Of a stretch of DNA of 17,195 nucleotides, positions 7,280-15,421 are shown in pieces. The notes under the pieces are model-generated. The model did not search any database and was not told the DNA's origin. It saw only the letters and a list, made by a program, of their open reading frames with translations. Made by a program: the position numbers and the translations under genes. Position 1 is the stretch's first letter; each line of letters opens with the position of its first letter. Source of the stretch: CAYRZL01 sp964428795 (lineage in GTDB: Bacteria; Bacillota; Clostridia; Lachnospirales; Lachnospiraceae). The DNA lies in assembly GCA_964428795.1 (NCBI GenBank), contig CAYRZL010000060.1:1-17195 (forward strand), in the 5' to 3' direction.

Positions 7280-8572
7280 ATGTCGATTCTCATTAAAAAT
7301 GGCAGAGTGATCGATCCTGCCACAGCTACAGATCAGGTGATGGATCTGTATGTGGAAGGTTCCGTGATACAACGGAGGGAAGAGCATATTGACAAAACAG
7401 CGGACCGGACGATAGATGCGAAGGGCTGCTTTGTGATGCCCGGATTTATTGATCTGCATGTACATTTGCGTGATCCGGGACTGGAATATAAAGAAACGGT
7501 AGAGACGGGAGCTGCGGCAGCCGCAAAAGGAGGCTATACCACGATTCTGGCGATGCCAAATACAAAGCCGGTGGCAGATTGCGCACAGGTGATCGACTAT
7601 GTACATCGGAAAGCGGCAGATACCGCAAAGATACATGTATATCAGGTGGGAGCCATCACGAAAGGACAGCAGGGAGAGGAACTGGCTGCTATAGAGGAAA
7701 TGATCGATGCCGGAAGCCCCGCCCTTTCCGAGGACGGAAAATCCGTGATGAATGCCCAGCTATATAAAGAGACTATGAAGATCGCAGCAAAAAGAGGCGT
7801 TCCTATTTTGGCGCACTGTGAGGACATCAATATGGTAAACGGCGGTGTCATGAATGAGGATGCCAGATCAGCAGAGCTTGGAATGCCGGGTATCTGCAAT
7901 GCTGTGGAGGATGTGATCGTGGCAAGGGATATTCTGCTGGCGAAGGATACGGGGGCCGCCCTGCACCTGTGTCATTGTTCCACAAAGGACAGTGTGACCA
8001 TGGTAAAGCTGGCGAAAGAGGATGGACTGCCTGTGACTGCAGAGGTGTGTCCTCATCACTTTGTACTTTCCACGGAGGATATCAAAGAGGATGATGCCAA
8101 TTACAAGATGAATCCGCCTCTTCGTACCAGAGAGGATGTTGAGGCTCTGATCGGAGGGCTTCGGGATGGCATTATGGATGTGATCTCTACCGATCATGCA
8201 CCTCACAGTGCAGAGGAAAAAAACCAGTCCATGCGAAAAGCCCCGTTTGGTATTGTGGGAAGTGAGACGGTGGCAGCATTGACCTACACAAAGCTTGTGG
8301 ATACCGGAATACTTACCCCTATGCAGATGGCGGAGAAGATGAGTTATAATCCTTCTAAGGTTCTGGGAAAAGGCGGCGGCACACTAAAGGCAGGTGCGCA
8401 GGCAGATATTGTGATCTTTGATCCGAATGCAGAATATCGCATTGATAAAAATACATTTTTATCAAAAGGGAAAAACACTCCTTTTGACGGATGGCAGGTT
8501 AAGGGCGAAGTGCGCTATACCATCTGCGGCGGGGAGATCGCTTATGAAAAGTCAAATACCCCTCAAACGTAA
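7280..8572 (+). CDS. pyrC: Dihydroorotase
   Basis: PyrC (430 residues) cyclises N-carbamoyl-L-aspartate to dihydroorotate, step three of UMP synthesis, in the cytoplasm. Zinc-site motifs are present: GFIDLHVHLRDPG (His60, His62), LSEDGKS, AHCED, HLCHCST and VISTDHAPH (Asp305). Length fits class I bacterial dihydroorotases. The start is ambiguous between 7274 and 7280. The only ribosome site, GGGGG at 7269-7273, touches the first ATG but lies 6 bp from the second, and MSILIKNGRVIDP is the usual family start, so 7280 is preferred. It is the first gene of the operon, 28 bp ahead of pyrF-side sequence, and is preceded by a promoter and a leader able to mask its ribosome site. Confidence 0.95.
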   Translation: MSILIKNGRVIDPATATDQVMDLYVEGSVIQRREEHIDKTADRTIDAKGCFVMPGFIDLHVHLRDPGLEYKETVETGAAAAAKGGYTTILAMPNTKPVADCAQVIDYVHRKAADTAKIHVYQVGAITKGQQGEELAAIEEMIDAGSPALSEDGKSVMNAQLYKETMKIAAKRGVPILAHCEDINMVNGGVMNEDARSAELGMPGICNAVEDVIVARDILLAKDTGAALHLCHCSTKDSVTMVKLAKEDGLPVTAEVCPHHFVLSTEDIKEDDANYKMNPPLRTREDVEALIGGLRDGIMDVISTDHAPHSAEEKNQSMRKAPFGIVGSETVAALTYTKLVDTGILTPMQMAEKMSYNPSKVLGKGGGTLKAGAQADIVIFDPNAEYRIDKNTFLSKGKNTPFDGWQVKGEVRYTICGGEIAYEKSNTPQT

Positions 8573-8601
8573 CAGACAACTATAAGAAACGGAGAGTAGA
8601 T

Positions 8602-9531
8602 ATGATCAATAAATTATGTGAAAAAATCAGAAAAACAAATGCTCCTATTGTGGTAGGACTTGATCCTATGCTTAAGTATATTCCGCAGCACATTCTGGAT
8701 GCGGCTTTTGCAGAATGCGGAGAGACCCTTGAGGGTGCGGCAGAGGCAATCTGGCAGTACAACAAGGCAATCGTGGATGTAACCTGTGATCTGATTCCGG
8801 CTGTGAAGCCTCAGATTGCCATGTATGAGCAGTTCGGTATCCCGGGAATGATGGCATTTAAGAAAACCATAGATTACTGCCATGAAAAAGATCTGGTAGT
8901 CATCGGAGATATCAAACGGGGCGATATCGGCTCCACATCCGAAGCCTATGCAACCGGACATGTGGGGAAAATTCAGGTGGGCAGCAAGGTGTACACTCCG
9001 TTTGATGAGGATTTTGTTACGGTAAACCCGTATCTGGGAACAGACGGTGTAAAGCCTTTTGTAGATGTATGCAAAGAGGAGAAGAAAGGTATCTTCGTGC
9101 TGGTAAAGACCTCCAATCCTTCCAGCGGAGAGTTTCAGGATCGGCTGATCGACGGAAAACCGCTGTATGAGCATGTGGCTGAGAAAGTGGTCGCATGGGG
9201 TGCGGAGCACATGGGAGATACCTACAGCTATGTGGGAGCTGTTGTGGGAGCTACTTACCCGGAGATGGGACGCGCACTTCGCAAGGTAATGCCAAAGAGC
9301 TTTATTCTGGTGCCGGGCTACGGTGCCCAGGGAGGAAAAGGCGCAGATCTGGTGGATTTCTTTAACGAGGACGGACTGGGCGCCATCGTAAACTCTTCCC
9401 GGGGTATCATTGCCGCCTACAAGCAGGAGAAATATGCGCGGTTTGGAGCAGAGCATTTTGCGGACGCATCCCGTCAGGCTGTGATCGACATGGTGGAGGA
9501 TATTTCCGGAGCGCTGGCTGCCGCAAAATAG
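8602..9531 (+). CDS. pyrF: Orotidine 5'-phosphate decarboxylase (type 2)
   Basis: PyrF (309 residues) decarboxylates OMP to UMP, the last step of the pathway. The length and the sequence VVGLDPM ... VKPQIAMYEQFG fit the longer type 2 subfamily rather than the ~230-residue type 1. The catalytic Asp-Lys-x-x-Asp array is seen in VIGDIKRGDIGST (Asp103, Lys105, Asp108). The phosphate-binding end is represented by VPGYGAQGGKGADL and NSSRGI. GGAGAG at 8591-8596 precedes the ATG. The gene follows pyrC by 29 bp and precedes pyrK by 65 bp, with no terminator in either gap. Confidence 0.95.
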   Translation: MINKLCEKIRKTNAPIVVGLDPMLKYIPQHILDAAFAECGETLEGAAEAIWQYNKAIVDVTCDLIPAVKPQIAMYEQFGIPGMMAFKKTIDYCHEKDLVVIGDIKRGDIGSTSEAYATGHVGKIQVGSKVYTPFDEDFVTVNPYLGTDGVKPFVDVCKEEKKGIFVLVKTSNPSSGEFQDRLIDGKPLYEHVAEKVVAWGAEHMGDTYSYVGAVVGATYPEMGRALRKVMPKSFILVPGYGAQGGKGADLVDFFNEDGLGAIVNSSRGIIAAYKQEKYARFGAEHFADASRQAVIDMVEDISGALAAAK

Positions 9532-9596
9532 GAAACGGAAGGGACGTACAAAAAGCACAAAAATATACTTTATATGAAATGAGAGGGATTTGGAGT

Positions 9597-10466
9597 ATGC
9601 CGACAAAATTTCAGGAGCAGGCGGTTATTACAGAACAAAAAGAGATAGCGGAAGGGATTTTTTCTCTGTGGCTTCAGACAAAGGACATTGCCGGGGCTGC
9701 AAAGGCAGGACAGTTTATCTCCATCTATTGTGATGAGGGCAGCAGGATTCTGCCCCGTCCCATCAGTATCTGCGAAATTGACAGGGAAGCCGGAAAGCTG
9801 CATCTGGTGTACCGGATCGCAGGAAAGGGAACGGAAGAATTTTCCCGTAAAAAAGCGGGAGATACATTAAAGATATTGGGACCTTTGGGAAATGGATTCC
9901 CACAGAAAAAACAGAAAGCCTTTCTCATAGGCGGCGGTATCGGTGTTCCGCCTATGCTGCAGCTTGTAAAAGAATTAGAGTGTGAAAAGACCGTGGTTTT
10001 GGGCTACCGTAATTCAGAAATGTTTTTGTATGACGAGTTTCGGAAATATGCAGATGTGGCAGTGGCTACGGAGGATGGAAGCGTGGGAACAAAAGGGAAC
10101 GTGATCGACGCTATAAAAGAGCAGAAGCTGGATGCGGATATTATTTATGCCTGCGGTCCTACGCCCATGTTAAAAGCACTGAAGGCTTATGCAGAGGAAA
10201 ATCAGATGGAGTGTTACATCTCTCTGGAGGAGAAGATGGCCTGCGGGATCGGCGCCTGTCTTGCCTGCGTGTGTCAGACAAAGGATGTGGATGAGCATTC
10301 CAATGTGACGAACGCCCGCATCTGCAAGGATGGCCCGGTATTTGACGCACAGAATATTCTGTTTTTAACCCCGGATGAAACGAGAGCCCGCTATGTGGCT
10401 TCGAAGGCAGAGGAAAAGTCGGCGGGCTGTTCCTGTCAGGGCATTCGTGTGGAGATCAAAGCATAG
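9597..10466 (+). CDS. pyrK: Dihydroorotate dehydrogenase B, electron-transfer subunit
   Basis: PyrK (289 residues) carries FAD and a [2Fe-2S] cluster and passes electrons from the PyrD FMN site to NAD+. The FAD-binding part includes RPISICEID; the nucleotide-binding part has IGGGIGVPPML (from Gly112) and YACGPTPMLKAL; the cluster ligands are probably Cys216, Cys221, Cys224 and Cys243 (ACGIGACLACVC ... RICKDGPVF). An in-frame ATG at 9579 would add MRGIWS, but it has no ribosome site, whereas GAGAGGG at 9581-9587 lies 9 bp before the ATG at 9597. It sits directly before pyrD, as expected for subunits of one heterotetramer. Confidence 0.95.
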   Translation: MPTKFQEQAVITEQKEIAEGIFSLWLQTKDIAGAAKAGQFISIYCDEGSRILPRPISICEIDREAGKLHLVYRIAGKGTEEFSRKKAGDTLKILGPLGNGFPQKKQKAFLIGGGIGVPPMLQLVKELECEKTVVLGYRNSEMFLYDEFRKYADVAVATEDGSVGTKGNVIDAIKEQKLDADIIYACGPTPMLKALKAYAEENQMECYISLEEKMACGIGACLACVCQTKDVDEHSNVTNARICKDGPVFDAQNILFLTPDETRARYVASKAEEKSAGCSCQGIRVEIKA

Positions 10467-10482
10467 AAAGGGAGGATAGACC

Positions 10483-11385
10483 ATGAATACAAAAGTGAAT
10501 CTGGCAGGTGTGGAATTGAAAAATCCTGTTATGGTGGCTTCCGGAACTTTCGGCTCCGGGGAAGAATACAGCGAATTTGCAGATCTGAATAAGCTGGGAG
10601 CAGTGGTGACAAAGGGTGTGGCAAATGTGCCATGGCCCGGCAACCCGACCCCGCGTATTGCGGAAGTGTATGGCGGTATGCTCAATGCCATCGGCCTGCA
10701 AAATCCGGGGATAGATGTGTTTGTAAAACGGGATATTCCCTTTTTGAAACAGTACGATACAAAAATCATTGTGAATGTCTGCGGAAAAACCACGGAGGAT
10801 TACTGTCAGGTGGTGGAACGTCTGTCAGATGAACCGGTAGATATGCTGGAGATCAACATTTCCTGCCCAAATGTAAAGGAAGGCGGTATTGCCTTTGGAC
10901 AGGATCCGAAGGCTGTGGAAGCGGTCACAGGAGAAGTGAAAAAATATGCAAAGCAGCCCATTATTATGAAACTGAGTCCAAATGTGACGGACATCACCGT
11001 TATGGCAAAAGCGGCGGAGGCAGGGGGAGCGGATGCGTTATCTCTGATCAATACCCTTACCGGAATGAAGATCGATATTAACCGGAGAACCTTTGCCGTT
11101 GCAAACAAGACCGGAGGTTTGTCCGGCCCTGCGATACATCCCGTCGCTGTGCGTATGGTATATCAGGCGGCAAATGCGGTGAAAGTACCGATCATCGGTA
11201 TCGGCGGAATCACAAACACAGAGGATGCCGTTGAGATGATCTTGGCGGGAGCAACGGCGGTCAGCGTGGGTACTGCCAACTTTACGAATCCGATGACCAC
11301 CATGGAGATCGTGGATGGAATCGAAAGCTATATGAAAGCGCAGAATGTCAGCGATATCCGTGAACTGATCGGAGCTGTGAGATAA
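10483..11385 (+). CDS. pyrD: Dihydroorotate dehydrogenase B (NAD+-type), catalytic subunit
   Basis: A 300-residue class 1B PyrD that oxidises dihydroorotate to orotate with FMN. Motifs: VMVASGTFGSGEEY near the N-terminus, EINISCPNVKEGG with the active-site Cys128, IMKLSPNVTD, SLINTLTGMKID, and phosphate-binding IGIGGITN and AVSVGTANF. Class 1B enzymes need PyrK, which is encoded 16 bp upstream. A strong GGGAGGA site precedes the ATG. In many related genomes pyrE follows pyrD; here a toxin-antitoxin pair starts 72 bp downstream. Confidence 0.96.
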   Translation: MNTKVNLAGVELKNPVMVASGTFGSGEEYSEFADLNKLGAVVTKGVANVPWPGNPTPRIAEVYGGMLNAIGLQNPGIDVFVKRDIPFLKQYDTKIIVNVCGKTTEDYCQVVERLSDEPVDMLEINISCPNVKEGGIAFGQDPKAVEAVTGEVKKYAKQPIIMKLSPNVTDITVMAKAAEAGGADALSLINTLTGMKIDINRRTFAVANKTGGLSGPAIHPVAVRMVYQAANAVKVPIIGIGGITNTEDAVEMILAGATAVSVGTANFTNPMTTMEIVDGIESYMKAQNVSDIRELIGAVR

Positions 11386-11457
11386 AGACGTGGCAGAACA
11401 ATGACTGGTAAAAAGCAGCGGGAAAAGGGCTGGGGGATATGACAGGCAGGACAGAAT

Positions 11458-11751
11458 ATGAATGAGACAGGCATAAAACAACAGGTGATTGATGAAATCA
11501 GGAAGCTTGCGAAACAACATGATGTCGATAGAGTGATTTTATTTGGCTCCCGTGCACGAGGGGATTTCAAACGAACCAGTGACATTGATCTTGCTGTTGC
11601 GGGGGGAGCGTTTGACAGATTTGTTCTGGATGTAGAGGAAGAAACATCAACGCTTCTGGAATTTGACATTGTAAATCTGGATCGGGAAATGCAGCAGGAA
11701 TTGTGGGAAGCAATTAGAAAAGAAGGGAGGGTGCTTTATGAAAAAGTATGA
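11458..11751 (+). CDS. mntA: MntA-like minimal nucleotidyltransferase (antitoxin)
   Basis: A 97-residue minimal nucleotidyltransferase of the HI0073/MntA type. It has the pol-beta-fold signature GSx10DxD: Gly30-Ser31, then Asp42 and Asp44 (FGSRARGDFKRTSDIDLAV), and a third probable metal ligand, Asp70, in LEFDIV. In characterised MntA-HepT systems this enzyme transfers AMP to a Tyr in the HEPN toxin and so silences it. It overlaps the next gene by 14 bp, the standard arrangement for a coupled pair. It starts 72 bp after pyrD without a visible terminator, so some expression may come from the pyr operon. The ribosome site is a weak AGG about 7 bp before the ATG. Confidence 0.88.
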   Translation: MNETGIKQQVIDEIRKLAKQHDVDRVILFGSRARGDFKRTSDIDLAVAGGAFDRFVLDVEEETSTLLEFDIVNLDREMQQELWEAIRKEGRVLYEKV

Positions 11752-12127
11752 GAATTTTTGTGCAAGTCTGTCGAATATGAAGGATATCTACAAATATGAA
11801 GAACCCTACGACAATGTGATCCTAACCGGATTGGTTGGTTTGTATGAAATTTGCTTTGAACAATCCTGGAAGATGATGAAGGAAATTCTGGAAAATCATG
11901 GTTATGAAGAGGGTGCAACCGGTTCTCCGAAAATCATTCTGAAAACAGCATACAAAGCAGGCATGATCAAAGACGAGAGTTTGTGGCTTGGTGCACTTCA
12001 GGAGAGAAACAACGTAATGCACTCTTACAATGAAAACATTGCACTTGAGATTGTCACTGGTGCAAAAGAGAATTTTTATCAGATGTTTTGCGATTTAAAA
12101 GAAGAAGTAGAAGAGAGATGGTTGTAA
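11738..12127 (+). CDS. hepT: HepT-like HEPN toxin / HI0074-type protein
   Basis: A 129-residue, probably all-helical protein of the HI0074 'nucleotidyltransferase substrate binding' family. The core motif is ERNNVMHSY: Arg90-x4-His95-x-Tyr97, the Rx4HxY signature. Arg and His form the HEPN ribonuclease site, and the Tyr is the residue AMPylated by MntA in studied systems. Because all three are intact, an active toxin neutralised by its upstream partner is likely; some family members may instead be only binding partners. GGGAGGG inside the end of mntA serves as the ribosome site. A terminator follows 19 bp after the stop. Confidence 0.87.
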   Translation: MKKYENFCASLSNMKDIYKYEEPYDNVILTGLVGLYEICFEQSWKMMKEILENHGYEEGATGSPKIILKTAYKAGMIKDESLWLGALQERNNVMHSYNENIALEIVTGAKENFYQMFCDLKEEVEERWL

Positions 12128-12146
12128 GTATTTCAGTATGTGAAAC

Positions 12147-12180
12147 GCCAACGGGAGATAAATCTTTCGTTGGCATTTTT
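12147..12180 (+). terminator. Rho-independent terminator after hepT
   Basis: GCCAACG (12147-12153) pairs with CGTTGGC (12168-12174), a perfect 7-bp stem with a 14-nt loop that can pair further (AGAT/ATCT), followed by ATTTTT. It closes the mntA-hepT unit, and perhaps the whole pyr transcript. Confidence 0.75.
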
Positions 12181-12280
12181 GAATTGCCAAACATGCGTAG
12201 GAAAGTTCCGTTACTGGAACGAGGTACGAGTGAACAGTAACAAAGCTCCGGTTTCGTGTTGATTATAGATGGGAGAGCAA

Positions 12281-12309
12281 TTGACAATGGAACAATAAAG
12301 TGATAACAT
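12281..12309 (+). promoter_or_regulatory. Promoter of the ABC exporter operon
   Basis: TTGACA (12281-12286, perfect -35), a 17-bp spacer, and TAACAT (12304-12309, 4 of 6 matches) preceded by TGA, giving an extended -10. Transcription would start near 12316, about 77 nt before the ATPase start codon. Confidence 0.7.
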
Positions 12310-12353
12310 ATACTCGTCGATTTGATATCGTTCGCAGGATGTCACGCCCATAG

Positions 12354-12369
12354 GTTAGTTATAACTAAC
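12354..12369 (+). promoter_or_regulatory. 16-bp perfect palindrome, likely repressor operator
   Basis: GTTAGTTATAACTAAC is a perfect inverted repeat with two-fold symmetry, placed between the promoter and the ribosome site (GAGGAGG, 12379-12385). Size, AT-rich core and position fit the operator of a dimeric winged-helix or TetR/MarR-type repressor, blocking transcription just downstream of the start. No regulator gene is in the window, so the protein is unknown. Confidence 0.6.
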
Positions 12370-12392
12370 TAGAGGTAGAGGAGGAAAACAAA

Positions 12393-13091
12393 ATGTTTTT
12401 AGAGATTTCTGGAATTGAAAAATATTACGGAAGTGGTGAAAACCGTGTAGAAGTGCTCAAAGGCATTGATCTTGAAATAGAAAAAGGGGAATTTTGTGTT
12501 TTGCTCGGACCGTCCGGTTCGGGCAAATCTACGTTATTAAACATTATCGGAGGGATCGATCTTGCAGACAAAGGAGATATCCGCATCAATGGAAAACGGA
12601 TGTCTGAAATGAAAGAAAAGGGTCTGACCGCCTATCGCAGACGACATCTCGGTTATATTTTTCAGATGTATAATCTGATTCCGAACCTGACAGTGCGGGA
12701 AAATATTGAGGTGGGAGCGTATTTGGGAAGTCGTCCTCTGGATGTGGATGAATTGTTGCATACCCTGGGTTTATATGAGCATCAGGGAAAATTGCCGAAT
12801 CAGCTGTCCGGCGGTCAGCAGCAGAGAACTGCCATCGGTCGTGCTATTGTGAAAAATCCGGATATTCTGCTTTGTGACGAGCCTACCGGAGCATTGGATT
12901 ACAATACGTCCAGGGAAATTTTGAGACTGATTGAGACGGTGAATGAAAAATACGGAAATACGGTGGTCATGGTCACACACAATGATGCCATCAAGGATAT
13001 GGCAGACCGGGTTGTGCGTCTGCGTGACGGTGTGATCCGAAAAAATTATCGGAATGAATGCCGGATTCCGGCACAGGAACTGGAGTGGTAG
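12393..13091 (+). CDS. ABC transporter ATP-binding protein (LolD/MacB-type)
   Basis: A 232-residue nucleotide-binding subunit with all motifs: Walker A GPSGSGKST (39-47), Q-loop in GYIFQMYNLIP, signature LSGGQQQR (from 138), Walker B ILLCDEPTGALD (Asp162, Glu163) and the H-loop MVTHND. The GYIFQxxNLIP and EPTGALD forms are typical of the MacB/LolD/FtsE branch, which works with FtsX-type permeases, as encoded next door. This branch often drives peptide or lipoprotein extrusion, or antimicrobial-peptide resistance, without classic substrate translocation. The ribosome site GAGGAGG is 7 bp before the ATG. The 16-bp palindrome upstream suggests inducible expression. Confidence 0.93.
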   Translation: MFLEISGIEKYYGSGENRVEVLKGIDLEIEKGEFCVLLGPSGSGKSTLLNIIGGIDLADKGDIRINGKRMSEMKEKGLTAYRRRHLGYIFQMYNLIPNLTVRENIEVGAYLGSRPLDVDELLHTLGLYEHQGKLPNQLSGGQQQRTAIGRAIVKNPDILLCDEPTGALDYNTSREILRLIETVNEKYGNTVVMVTHNDAIKDMADRVVRLRDGVIRKNYRNECRIPAQELEW

Positions 13092-13094
13092 AGT

Positions 13095-15410
13095 ATGAAA
13101 AATCCATTGAGAAAACGCCTGCTTCGTGAGCTGAAAAGTGAGTTCGGAAAATATGCGGTTATTTTTCTGCTGCTGATCGCTTCCATCGGATTTGTGTCCG
13201 GATTTCTGGTGGCTGATGGAAGTATGCTTGCCGCATACAGGGAAAGCTTTGAAAAATATAACATCGAGGATGGAAATTTTCGTCTGGAAAAAGCGGCGAA
13301 CAGGGCGCAGGAAAAAGCGATCCGGGAGCTTGGCGTGGCGCTGTATGATAATTTTTATGTAGAAGAAGCGTTGATGAACGACAGCACGCTGCGCATTTTT
13401 TCTGACCGGACAGAGGTGAATCTGGTATGCCTGATGGAAGGTAAGATGCCCGTAAAGGAAGATGAAATTGCGGTTGACCGCATGTATGCAGAGAACAATG
13501 AAATTCAGACAGGGGATGAGATCTCGTCGCAAAACCGGACATGGACCGTGACCGGACTTGTGGCGCTGCCCGATTATAGCTGCCTTTTTTCAGACAACAA
13601 CGATATGATGTTTGATGCGGTTAAATTCGGAGTGGCTGTTGTCTCAGAGGGCGGGTTTGCTGCATTGGAAAAAGAGCAGCTTGTCTATGACTATTCCTGG
13701 AAATATGAGACGGAACCGGCAGATGAGAAAGAAGAGCATGAGATGGCGGAAGAGCTGATGAAGGGAATCAGCCGGGAAGCAGATCTGGAAGCTTTCATCC
13801 CGGGATATCAGAATCAGGCCATTCAGTTTACCGGGGATGATATGGGCAGCGACAGAGTGATGATGATTGCACTTTTGTATATCGTAATTGCCATACTGGC
13901 ATTTGTATTTGCCATTACTGTCAGCAATACCATTGCGAAAGAGGCGAATGTCATCGGAACCCTGCGGGCTTCCGGCTATACAAAGGGCGAACTGATCCGC
14001 CATTATATGGCAATGCCCCTGCTTGTGACCGCAGCGGGAGCCGTGGCAGGAAATATTCTGGGCTATACCGTGTTTAAAAATATCTGTGCCGGAATGTATT
14101 ATAACAGCTACAGCCTGACTACATACGAGACGGTCTGGAATGCGGAAGCCTTTGTTTTGACGACGGTTGTCCCGCTTATCATGATGACCGTCATAAATCT
14201 GGGACTGCTGAAATATAAATTATCCCTTTCTCCATTGAAATTTTTGCGGAGGGATTTAAGCCGCAGAAAGCAGAAACGGGCGGTGCCATTAAGTAAGCAT
14301 ATCCGATTTTTTACACGTTTTCGTCTGCGGATCATTTTTCAGAATTTCAGTAATTACTGCATTCTTTTCATAGGCATACTGTTTGCCAATCTGCTGCTGA
14401 TGTTCGGGCTTCTTCTGCCTTCTCTCCTGACGCATTATCAGGAAGAGATCGAGAAAAATATGCTCTGTGATTACCAGTATATGCTGCAGATACCGGCGGG
14501 GACTATGGACGAGGAGAATAAACTGGAAAGCATGATCGCCATGCTGCTTTTTAGCAGAGAGGCAGAGACAAAGAATGAGGATGCGGAAAAGTTCAGCGCC
14601 TATTCTCTTCAGACAACGGGGGAGAATGTCAGGGAGGAAGAAATTCTGCTGTATGGAATTGAACCGGACAGCCGCTACGTTTCTCTGAAGGGAGAAGAAG
14701 GAGAAATTTATATTTCTTCCGCCTATTCAGAAAAATATAACGTGGCGCCAGGAGATGTCATTGTCCTAAAGGAAACGTATGAGGATACGGAGTATGAATT
14801 TCAGATCAGCGGTATTTATGACTATGCAGGCGGATTGGTTCTTTTTATGGATCGGGAATATCTGAATCAGGTCTTTGATTTGGATAAAGATTATTACTGC
14901 GGCTATTTTTCTGATACGGAGATCACAGATATCGATGAAGCATATATTGCGTCCGTCATTGATCTGGAGGATCTGACAAAGGTATCCAGACAGTTAAGCG
15001 TATCTATGGGAAGTATGATGTATCTGGTGGATGGATTTGCCGTAGGTATCTTTGTGGTATTGATCTATCTGCTGTCAAAGATCATTATCGAAAAAAATGC
15101 TCAGTCTATTTCCATGGTGAAAATTCTGGGCTATGTAAATGGTGAGATCAGCCGGTTGTACATTGTATCAACATTTATTATGGTAGTGCTGTTTTTGCTG
15201 GTCAGCCTGCCAATAGAATATTTCTTTATGAAAATAATCATGAGAATTGTTCTGAGCAGCATGTCAGGCTGGATCGGATTTTATGTGGATCCGGTGATCT
15301 ATCTCAAAATGTTTTTTATCGGAATCGTGACCTATCTGGCAGTGGCTGTACTGGAATATAAGAAAATCGGAAGAGTGCCCATGGATGCGGCATTGAAAAA
15401 TGTGGAGTAG
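13095..15410 (+). CDS. ABC transporter permease, FtsX/MacB-type
   Basis: A 771-residue permease starting 3 bp after the ATPase stop (GGAG at 13083-13086 as ribosome site). An N-terminal membrane segment (about 20-39) is followed by a ~210-residue outer domain resembling MacB periplasmic core. The first FtsX core (segments about 254-279, 305-327 and 352-371) contains GTLRASGYTKGEL. A fifth segment (420-445) leads to a second outer domain, and the last three segments (643-665, 688-711, 733-755) form a second FtsX core with SMVKILGYVNGEI. The duplicated FtsX layout in one chain suggests a single permease can act with two copies of the ATPase. The substrate is unknown; the lipoprotein encoded next probably works outside with it. 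Confidence 0.92.
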   Translation: MKNPLRKRLLRELKSEFGKYAVIFLLLIASIGFVSGFLVADGSMLAAYRESFEKYNIEDGNFRLEKAANRAQEKAIRELGVALYDNFYVEEALMNDSTLRIFSDRTEVNLVCLMEGKMPVKEDEIAVDRMYAENNEIQTGDEISSQNRTWTVTGLVALPDYSCLFSDNNDMMFDAVKFGVAVVSEGGFAALEKEQLVYDYSWKYETEPADEKEEHEMAEELMKGISREADLEAFIPGYQNQAIQFTGDDMGSDRVMMIALLYIVIAILAFVFAITVSNTIAKEANVIGTLRASGYTKGELIRHYMAMPLLVTAAGAVAGNILGYTVFKNICAGMYYNSYSLTTYETVWNAEAFVLTTVVPLIMMTVINLGLLKYKLSLSPLKFLRRDLSRRKQKRAVPLSKHIRFFTRFRLRIIFQNFSNYCILFIGILFANLLLMFGLLLPSLLTHYQEEIEKNMLCDYQYMLQIPAGTMDEENKLESMIAMLLFSREAETKNEDAEKFSAYSLQTTGENVREEEILLYGIEPDSRYVSLKGEEGEIYISSAYSEKYNVAPGDVIVLKETYEDTEYEFQISGIYDYAGGLVLFMDREYLNQVFDLDKDYYCGYFSDTEITDIDEAYIASVIDLEDLTKVSRQLSVSMGSMMYLVDGFAVGIFVVLIYLLSKIIIEKNAQSISMVKILGYVNGEISRLYIVSTFIMVVLFLLVSLPIEYFFMKIIMRIVLSSMSGWIGFYVDPVIYLKMFFIGIVTYLAVAVLEYKKIGRVPMDAALKNVE

Positions 15411-15421
15411 GAGGCAGGAAG

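Noticed and set aside
6604..7323. 239-codon - strand frame over the histone-like gene
   Set aside because: Its Cys/Phe-rich sequence is the complement of Lys/Ala-rich codons, and it crosses the terminator and the pyrC leader.
8614..9606. 330-codon open frame on the - strand over pyrF
   Set aside because: Antisense to a gene with clear catalytic motifs; product resembles no family and codon pattern fits the + strand.
12118..12240. 40-codon + strand frame overlapping the end of hepT
   Set aside because: Runs through the terminator hairpin, has only a poor ribosome site and no recognisable family; kept only as a low-interest observation.
12771..13532. 253-codon open frame on the - strand across the ATPase-permease junction
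   Set aside because: Shadow of two well-supported genes; His/Phe-rich product without recognisable motifs.
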